Positions 14,965 through 19,407 of a stretch of 19,407 nt of DNA are shown piece after piece. Source of the DNA: JBCDBH01 sp039184055 (GTDB taxonomy: Bacteria > Acidobacteriota > Thermoanaerobaculia > Multivoradales > J023). The DNA is taken from NCBI GenBank assembly GCA_039184055.1, contig JBCDBH010000074.1, positions 1 through 19,407 of the forward strand, written 5' to 3'. Under the pieces are notes generated by a model. The model saw only the letters and a list, made by a program, of their open reading frames with translations, was not told the DNA's origin and ran no database searches. How positions within the stretch are numbered: position 1 is the stretch's first letter; the number at the start of each line of letters is the position of its first letter. The translations under genes and the position numbers were made by a program.

Positions 14965-16061
14965 GCGCTTTGGGCGGTGAGCCGACCGTAGTGGTAGTAG
15001 GCGGCGCAGGCCCCTTCGGATGACACCATGGTCGCTCCCAGGGGTTTTTGTGGCGTGCACTCTTTGCCGAAAGCGGCACACTCGAAGGGCTTGAGCGCCC
15101 CTTGAAGGACCTCACCACTTCGACAGAGTGGTGATTCATTGGCGTGGATCTCGGTCACAGCAAAACGTTCTTCCGCATCGAACTCGCGGTAAGCGTCGGA
15201 CAATCGCCACCCGCTCGCCGGAATGGTGCCAATGCCACGCCAGGCACGATCGGTGACCTCGAACACCTTGGAAAGTAAGTCCTGCGCCGGCTGGTTGCCC
15301 TCTTCGGTGACCACCCGGGCATAGGCATTGCCGAGCTCGACATGTCCATCTTCGAGCAGGTTGACGGCGCGACGAATGCCCTCGAGCAGATCGAGCGGCT
15401 CGAAACCCGTGACCACGATCGGAATACTGTGTTTTTCGACCAGAGGCGGATACTGCCAGGTCCCCATGACGCTACAGACGTGACCGGCGGCGAGAAATGC
15501 CTGCACACGATTTCCGGATGAAGACATGATGGCGTCGATCGCCGGTGGTACCAGGACGTGGGACACCAGCATCGAAAAGTTCTCGAGCCCTTGCTCTTTT
15601 GCCAGGTGAACCGCCATGGCGTTGGCCGGGGCGGTGGTCTCGAACCCGATCCCGAAGAACACCACCTGATGACCGGGGTTCTCCCGTGCGAGGTTGACCG
15701 CGTCGAGCGGCGAGTAGACGACGCGGACGTCCCCTCCCTCGCTCCGCACCGCGAAGAGGTCCTTTTCACTCCCCGGAACCCGCAACATGTCGCCGAAGCT
15801 GCAAAAGATGACGCCGGGGCGGGCAGCAATCGCCAGAGCTCGATCGATGATCTCGAGAGGCGTGACACACACCGGGCATCCCGGGCCGTGAATCATCTCG
15901 ATCTCGTCGGGAAGCATCTGATCGATGCCGTTACGAATGATCGAGTGGGTCTGACCGCCACATACCTCCATGATCGCCCACGGTCGACTGACCTTGCGGT
16001 GGATCTCGGCGGCCATGCGTTGGGCCACTTCACCGTCTCTGAACTCATTGAGGTATTTCAT
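14961..16061 (-). CDS. hypD: [NiFe]-hydrogenase maturation protein HypD
   Basis: A 366-residue iron-sulfur protein, the usual family length. HypD is the scaffold on which, with HypC, the Fe(CN)2CO unit is assembled, cyanide coming from HypE. The signature cysteines are all present: C34-G-G-Q-T-H39, G-P-G-C62-P-V-C65, GFETTAP at 139-145, and the C-terminal FECAAFGKECTP and SSEGACAAYY that bind the [4Fe-4S] cluster. The start ATG at 16059-16061 is preceded by GAGGGG about 5 nt upstream. hypC ends 24 bp upstream and hypE overlaps by 4 bp downstream, so C, D and E are made together. Confidence 0.97.
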   Translation of the reverse strand: MKYLNEFRDGEVAQRMAAEIHRKVSRPWAIMEVCGGQTHSIIRNGIDQMLPDEIEMIHGPGCPVCVTPLEIIDRALAIAARPGVIFCSFGDMLRVPGSEKDLFAVRSEGGDVRVVYSPLDAVNLARENPGHQVVFFGIGFETTAPANAMAVHLAKEQGLENFSMLVSHVLVPPAIDAIMSSSGNRVQAFLAAGHVCSVMGTWQYPPLVEKHSIPIVVTGFEPLDLLEGIRRAVNLLEDGHVELGNAYARVVTEEGNQPAQDLLSKVFEVTDRAWRGIGTIPASGWRLSDAYREFDAEERFAVTEIHANESPLCRSGEVLQGALKPFECAAFGKECTPQKPLGATMVSSEGACAAYYHYGRLTAQSA

Positions 16062-16085
16062 CGTTTCCCCTCGATTCGTCTGGGC

Positions 16086-16355
16086 TCAATGGGTCGACGT
16101 TTCGGGCTCGGCCAAGCCCAGCTCTTCCTCGAGAATGCCTAGCTCACGAAAATGACGCAGGGTCTCGGCGGCGCTCTCCTCGTCGATCCGGCTGATGGCG
16201 AAACCGACATGAACGATGGTGTACTCACCGACCTCCGCGTCGGGAAGATAGGCTAGACACACGTCTTTCTTGATGCCACCGAAGTCGAGCCGCGCCATCC
16301 GCGCACCACCCGCATGGTAGATCTCCTCGATACGACCGGGAACTGCGAGACACAT
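16086..16355 (-). CDS. hypC: [NiFe]-hydrogenase assembly chaperone HypC
   Basis: An 89-residue OB-fold chaperone of the HypC/HybG family. It begins MCLAVPGRI, so the essential Cys2 that contacts the iron and the hydrogenase large subunit is exposed after Met removal. The family motifs DFGGIKKDVCLAYLPDAEVGEY and VHVGFAISRIDEE follow. I chose the ATG at 16353-16355 because only this start puts Cys at position 2 and it has GAGGAG 6 nt upstream. The frame is open further upstream into the NHL gene. The NHL gene ends 10 bp upstream and hypD starts 24 bp downstream. Because HypC paralogues are usually specific for one hydrogenase, it should serve the enzyme encoded by this locus. Confidence 0.96.
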   Translation of the reverse strand: MCLAVPGRIEEIYHAGGARMARLDFGGIKKDVCLAYLPDAEVGEYTIVHVGFAISRIDEESAAETLRHFRELGILEEELGLAEPETSTH

Positions 16356-16365
16356 CACGCTCTCC

Positions 16366-17517
16366 TCATGGATGAACCGGTTGTTCGATCTGTCGGACCT
16401 CGCTCCGGGTGAACGCACTCACGTCCCAGAGCAGGATCCGGTTGTTTCCGGAGTCGGCGATCGCCAGGGTGTCACCGGTCAGCCACAGGCCATACGGCCA
16501 GCACAGGCTGTCGTCGGTGACCGCCGACCAACGATTCTCACCGTTGCTCGCGAAGTCGGGTTGACCGAGGACACAGTCCGCCGCCTGGGCTACCGTGGTC
16601 GGTAAACCGTGCCACAGCAGGACACGGTTGTTGGCGGTATCTGCCACCGCTAGCAGGTCTCCATCGCTCGAGACACCATAGGGAAACCGAAAACCGGCCG
16701 CGCTTTGGGCGCCGTAGGGAAACTCACGCGCGGTGTCGAAGCCGGGTTGACCGAGCACCACATCGGCCGCGCGATCCCGAGTCGGTGCTGGCAGCCAGCC
16801 GAGCACGCGATGATTGCCGGCATCGGCGATCAGGAGATTCTCGGCGGTACCGGCGATGTCGTGTGGCCAGCGAAACGAATCCGCGGCGACCGGTCCGTCG
16901 CGATTCTCACCATTGTGCTCGGCGTCGACCTGCCCCAACACCAGATCGGCCGCTCGATTGGGCTCTGGCACTCCCTCCCAGCCGAGAACACGGCGGTTGC
17001 CGGTGTCGGCGACATAGAACCAGCCGTCGATCCAACCGAGCCCGTAGGGCCAATACAAACTACAGGCCGACACCGCGCCACCTCGGTTGGGTTCAGTCAA
17101 CGCGAAGTCGTCCTGTCCCAAAACGAAATCCGGTGGCGTATCGCTTTCCGTGGGAATGGTTGCCCACACCAGAATCCGGTGATGCCAGGCGTCGGCGACG
17201 AGCAGGCGCTCGTCGATCACCAAGGCACCCGTGGGGAGATGAAAGCCGTTCTCCGGTCCACGCCCCCCCGCCCGAGGTCCCTCGGTAAAGGGGTTCGGCT
17301 GACCGAGCACGACATCGGCGGGTTGACCGTCGGTGGTCGGGCGTCCGTGCCAGATCAACACGCGGTGATTGCCCGAATCGACCGCGACGAAGACTCGCTC
17401 GTCGAAATAGACACCACGGGGCGCGTAGAGCTGGGATGGAGTCGGTTGCGCGTCCGGCAAAGCGAGACCACCCGGTGCCTCGGCTCCAAGTCGGACGAGC
17501 GCGCGCAAGCCATTCAT
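16366..17517 (-). CDS. NHL-repeat six-bladed beta-propeller protein of a hydrogenase locus
   Basis: A 383-residue protein with no signal peptide or membrane span. Six repeats of about 50-55 residues are visible, each built as W/FPYG-----D-L-VAD-GN-RVL-W---PT----AD-VLGQ-(D/G)F. They begin near residues 31, 92, 150, 208, 268 and 325. This is the NHL fold, a six-bladed propeller normally used for protein or nucleic-acid contacts. Its ATG directly abuts the TGA of the NifU-Rieske gene, and hypC follows after 10 bp, so it belongs to the hydrogenase transcript. NHL genes recur beside group 1h/5 [NiFe]-hydrogenases (recalled). I infer a scaffold or assembly role; no enzymatic residues are evident and the molecular task is unknown. 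Confidence 0.9.
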   Translation of the reverse strand: MNGLRALVRLGAEAPGGLALPDAQPTPSQLYAPRGVYFDERVFVAVDSGNHRVLIWHGRPTTDGQPADVVLGQPNPFTEGPRAGGRGPENGFHLPTGALVIDERLLVADAWHHRILVWATIPTESDTPPDFVLGQDDFALTEPNRGGAVSACSLYWPYGLGWIDGWFYVADTGNRRVLGWEGVPEPNRAADLVLGQVDAEHNGENRDGPVAADSFRWPHDIAGTAENLLIADAGNHRVLGWLPAPTRDRAADVVLGQPGFDTAREFPYGAQSAAGFRFPYGVSSDGDLLAVADTANNRVLLWHGLPTTVAQAADCVLGQPDFASNGENRWSAVTDDSLCWPYGLWLTGDTLAIADSGNNRILLWDVSAFTRSEVRQIEQPVHP

Positions 17518-18408
17518 TCAGCTCGGCCTCACCCAGATCTTGCCGTCTTGGATCCGCAAGGGAAACATCTCTAGCTGGGCCTGAGGTGAGGTGAAACACT
17601 CACCGGTGAGCGCATCGAAACGAAATCCGTGCCACGGGCAGGTCAAGGTCGCATCGTCGCAATCGACACGCCCACCATCGATCGGCAGTCCCTGGTGCGC
17701 GCAGGCGTTGCGAAACGCCTGCACCTGGTCGCCGATCCTGATCAGCACGATACTCGTCTCGTCGATGTCGAGCCGAAACGGCTGACCGCTTTCGACCGCC
17801 TCGAGCGCCGGTCCTTCCTTCCACCCTCGCTTGCTACGCCCCAAAGCGCTGAGCGGCACGATACTGGGCTGGACCTCGTCTTTGATTTCCTCGACCGTGT
17901 CGATCTCGGCGATACGCTCGACCAGCGCCTCTTCGATGCTCTGACGCAACGTCACCGCCGACATCGAGCAACCGTTACAGGCTCCCGCCATGCGCACCTT
18001 GACCGTCGAGCCTTCGATCGCCACCAGCTCGACGTCACCACCATGGGACTGCAGATAAGGACGGCTGGCGTCGAGCACCTGCGCGACCCGGGTCGCCAGG
18101 TCGGCACGCACCAGACCGTGCATCGCGAAGAGAGCATAAATGCCTGGGTCGTCGACCAGGCCGAAAAGCAGCTCCTTGCCACGTGGATCCTCACGCAGGG
18201 TGCGGATGATCGTGGTGAGCCCGACTTTGTGAAACGACTCGATCGCCTGTTTGAGCTCGAGCGCGACGTCTTTGCTGTCGTCAGGGAGTGCTTCGACCGC
18301 GGTCAGCGCCTCGTCGACACGACGAGCGAGACGCTCGAGATCGGCCAGCTCTTCGCGAGGTTCAGATGCCGCCGACACGGCGCTCGTTTCTGGGCTCGAC
18401 ACGTTCAT
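17518..18408 (-). CDS. NifU C-terminal / Rieske [2Fe-2S] fusion protein of a hydrogenase locus
   Basis: A 296-residue soluble protein in three parts. Residues 20-100 are helical and unassigned. Residues 108-175 are a NifU C-terminal domain, with SHGGDVELVAIEG and G-A-C144-N-G-C147, the CxxC that holds a labile Fe-S cluster in scaffold proteins. Residues 197-296 form a Rieske-type domain with C236-A-H238 and C257-P-W-H260, the two Cys/two His ligands of a [2Fe-2S] centre. The fusion suggests either cluster delivery to the hydrogenase small subunit or an electron relay. Mycobacterial HhyE/HucE proteins are comparable (from memory). The start is uncertain. AGGAG lies 1 nt before the ATG at 18408 and 7 nt before an in-frame GTG at 18402; GTG 18420 is also open. 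Confidence 0.9.
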   Translation of the reverse strand: MNVSSPETSAVSAASEPREELADLERLARRVDEALTAVEALPDDSKDVALELKQAIESFHKVGLTTIIRTLREDPRGKELLFGLVDDPGIYALFAMHGLVRADLATRVAQVLDASRPYLQSHGGDVELVAIEGSTVKVRMAGACNGCSMSAVTLRQSIEEALVERIAEIDTVEEIKDEVQPSIVPLSALGRSKRGWKEGPALEAVESGQPFRLDIDETSIVLIRIGDQVQAFRNACAHQGLPIDGGRVDCDDATLTCPWHGFRFDALTGECFTSPQAQLEMFPLRIQDGKIWVRPS

Positions 18409-18412
18409 TCTC

Positions 18413-18784
18413 CTATCCACTCATCGGTTGGTAGCCCGAGTGCTGCTCCAACACCTCTTCCGTCTTCGCCGCGAGCAAGCTGCTGAACACGTCGAGAGCA
18501 TGTTCCTGAAGAACGTCCGCAACCTTGCCACCCGCATGCGCGGGAAGATCGCGCCGCGCCAAGGCTTGAAGGACGAAGCAGGCGCCTTCGAGGTTGTCGA
18601 GCAGGAAATCGGCAAAGAAGTTACGGCTGAACGAATCGAGCCTCACCTCGTCACCATTCGGATCCGAACGCAACTTGGCCAATGCCGTCTCGGCGCCACC
18701 CAACCGCTGTTCCAAACGCTCGCTATAGCGTTCGACCGCGGTAAAAAAGAGAAAGTCGAAGAGCTGACGCTGGTGTAGATCCAT
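18413..18784 (-). CDS. Conserved-context hypothetical protein in the hydrogenase operon
   Basis: A 123-residue protein I do not recognise. It looks soluble and almost entirely helical. It starts MDLHQRQLFDFLFF, contains an amphipathic RLEQRLGGAETALAKL stretch, and has a central SRNFFADFLLDNLEGACFVLQAL segment that would make a hydrophobic face; C68 is the only cysteine. The ATG at 18782-18784 follows the TPR gene stop by 7 bp, with GAGGAT inside that gene's end as a possible ribosome site. The stop lies just upstream of the NifU-Rieske start, and the two overlap if the upstream GTG is used. Tight packing makes it very likely a functional partner in hydrogenase assembly or electron transfer. 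Confidence 0.75.
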   Translation of the reverse strand: MDLHQRQLFDFLFFTAVERYSERLEQRLGGAETALAKLRSDPNGDEVRLDSFSRNFFADFLLDNLEGACFVLQALARRDLPAHAGGKVADVLQEHALDVFSSLLAAKTEEVLEQHSGYQPMSG

Positions 18785-18791
18785 CGACGCA

Positions 18792-19407
18792 TCAATCCTC
18801 TTGGTTGCTCGACGCAGCTTCTTCCGCCACCGCCTCGTTCGCAGCGGACTCGTTCGCAGCGGACTCGTTCGCAGCGGACTCGTTCGCAGCGGACTCGTTC
18901 GCCGCCGCGCGACGATCGTGTATCACCGCGACCTGCTCGAGAATTTCGGCGGCGAGATCGGGCTCGCCATGCCAATGAAAAAGCTTGCGTGCGGTCTCGT
19001 ACTTCTTGAGCGCCGGAGGGAACATCCCGAGATGGGCCAGCGCGTTCGCCTGGTTGGCCAGCAAACGAGCGTAGCCGAGCGGGTCCTTGGCTTGATTGCG
19101 ATACCCGAGTAGCTCTTCGTAAAGCTCCACCGCCTGCACCAGATTCTCTTGAGGATGCGACGACGGCAAATACTGCAAGGCATTGGCGAGATTGAGCTGG
19201 GTGCTCGCCCACAGCTCCGGGTGCGTCTCGGGCCGGTAGATCTCGAGCGCTTTCCGAAACGCTTGAATGGCGATTCCGGGACGAAGCTTGGCGGCGTGGC
19301 TGTGCATCGGCAATGTCAAATAGGCGAGTCCGAGCTGTCGCTGCACCATGGCGAAAGCTTCGGGATTCGATGTCGCCGACAGACCGGAGGCCAGCGCTTC
19401 CTGGTAG
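18792..19407 (-). CDS. TPR protein of the hydrogenase locus, N-terminus outside window
   Basis: The frame is open to the right edge, so 204 residues of the C-terminal part are seen and the start lies outside. At least four TPR-like helical pairs are visible, for example AFRKALEIY--, LWASTQLNLANALQYL, AVELYEELLGYRN, ARLLANQANALAHLGMF and ALKKYETARKLF. The last 40 residues are different: a low-complexity tail of repeated NESAA units and an acidic end VAEEAASSNQED. TPRs suggest a protein-protein adaptor, and a TPR gene recurs in group 1h/5 hydrogenase clusters (recalled). It heads the visible part of an operon in which the next gene starts 7 bp downstream. Confidence 0.85.
   Translation of the reverse strand, partial: YQEALASGLSATSNPEAFAMVQRQLGLAYLTLPMHSHAAKLRPGIAIQAFRKALEIYRPETHPELWASTQLNLANALQYLPSSHPQENLVQAVELYEELLGYRNQAKDPLGYARLLANQANALAHLGMFPPALKKYETARKLFHWHGEPDLAAEILEQVAVIHDRRAAANESAANESAANESAANESAANEAVAEEAASSNQED
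18841..18900. repeat. Four perfect 15-bp tandem repeats in coding sequence
   Basis: The unit GCAGCGGACTCGTTC occurs four times head to tail without a mismatch, and a degenerate copy precedes it at 18826-18840. Read on the minus strand it encodes NESAA repeats in the tail of the TPR protein. The unit is a multiple of three, so copy-number changes would keep the frame. Confidence 0.95.

Noticed and set aside
14965..15081. Longer HypE start at 15081
   Set aside because: It would overlap hypD by 120 bp and add an unconserved basic segment; the ATGA overlap start gives the normal HypE N terminus.
18841..18900. Possible CRISPR array
   Set aside because: The 15-bp units are directly contiguous, in frame and without spacers; this is a coding tandem repeat.

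Overview
The window is GC-rich and gene-dense. It looks like a chromosomal stretch of a Gram-negative bacterium with lipoproteins, Sec-exported proteins and a very large Ser/Thr kinase-TPR receptor. The combination of a CSLREA/choice-of-anchor-Q protein, a zinc-finger kinase-TPR fusion, a split eukaryote-like 5-oxoprolinase and an actinobacterial-type hydrogenase accessory block suggests Acidobacteriota or a similar phylum. That taxonomic guess is inference. I saw no rRNA, tRNA, insertion sequence, phage gene or CRISPR array.

Region 1 (1-10659) holds the C-terminal tail of a TrmL-type tRNA methyltransferase on + and a small zinc-ribbon membrane protein on -, whose 3' ends overlap. A minus-strand group follows: a transglutaminase-TPR lipoprotein, hyuA, hyuB and an Nramp-like transporter. 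hyuA and hyuB together reconstitute a complete ATP-dependent 5-oxoprolinase/hydantoinase. They are separated by one oppositely oriented 3.9-kb gene for a Ser/Thr kinase with a zinc finger, one membrane span and a long TPR tail. hyuB and the Nramp-like gene share an ATGA stop/start overlap. The Nramp-like protein lacks the usual metal-ligand residues, so it may import an organic substrate of the oxoprolinase rather than metal.

Region 2 (10761-13801) holds two divergent genes for exported proteins: a 229-residue protein resembling DUF1579-like proteins, and a beta-helix CSLREA protein with three C-terminal repeats. They are separated by about 270 bp of relatively AT-rich DNA with overlapping -10-like boxes and several competing inverted repeats.

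Region 3 (13909-19407) is one tight minus-strand operon, in transcription order: TPR protein (cut by the window edge), a 123-residue unknown, a NifU-Rieske iron-sulfur fusion, a six-bladed NHL propeller, hypC, hypD and hypE. From memory of group 1h/5 (high-affinity, atmospheric-H2-oxidising) [NiFe]-hydrogenase loci, this is their accessory and maturation end. The structural subunits would be expected just beyond the right edge. HypC, HypD and HypE build and deliver the Fe(CN)2CO ligands, and the NifU-Rieske protein is a good candidate for cluster delivery or electron relay. A strong 12-bp inverted repeat lies between hypE and the convergent CSLREA gene.
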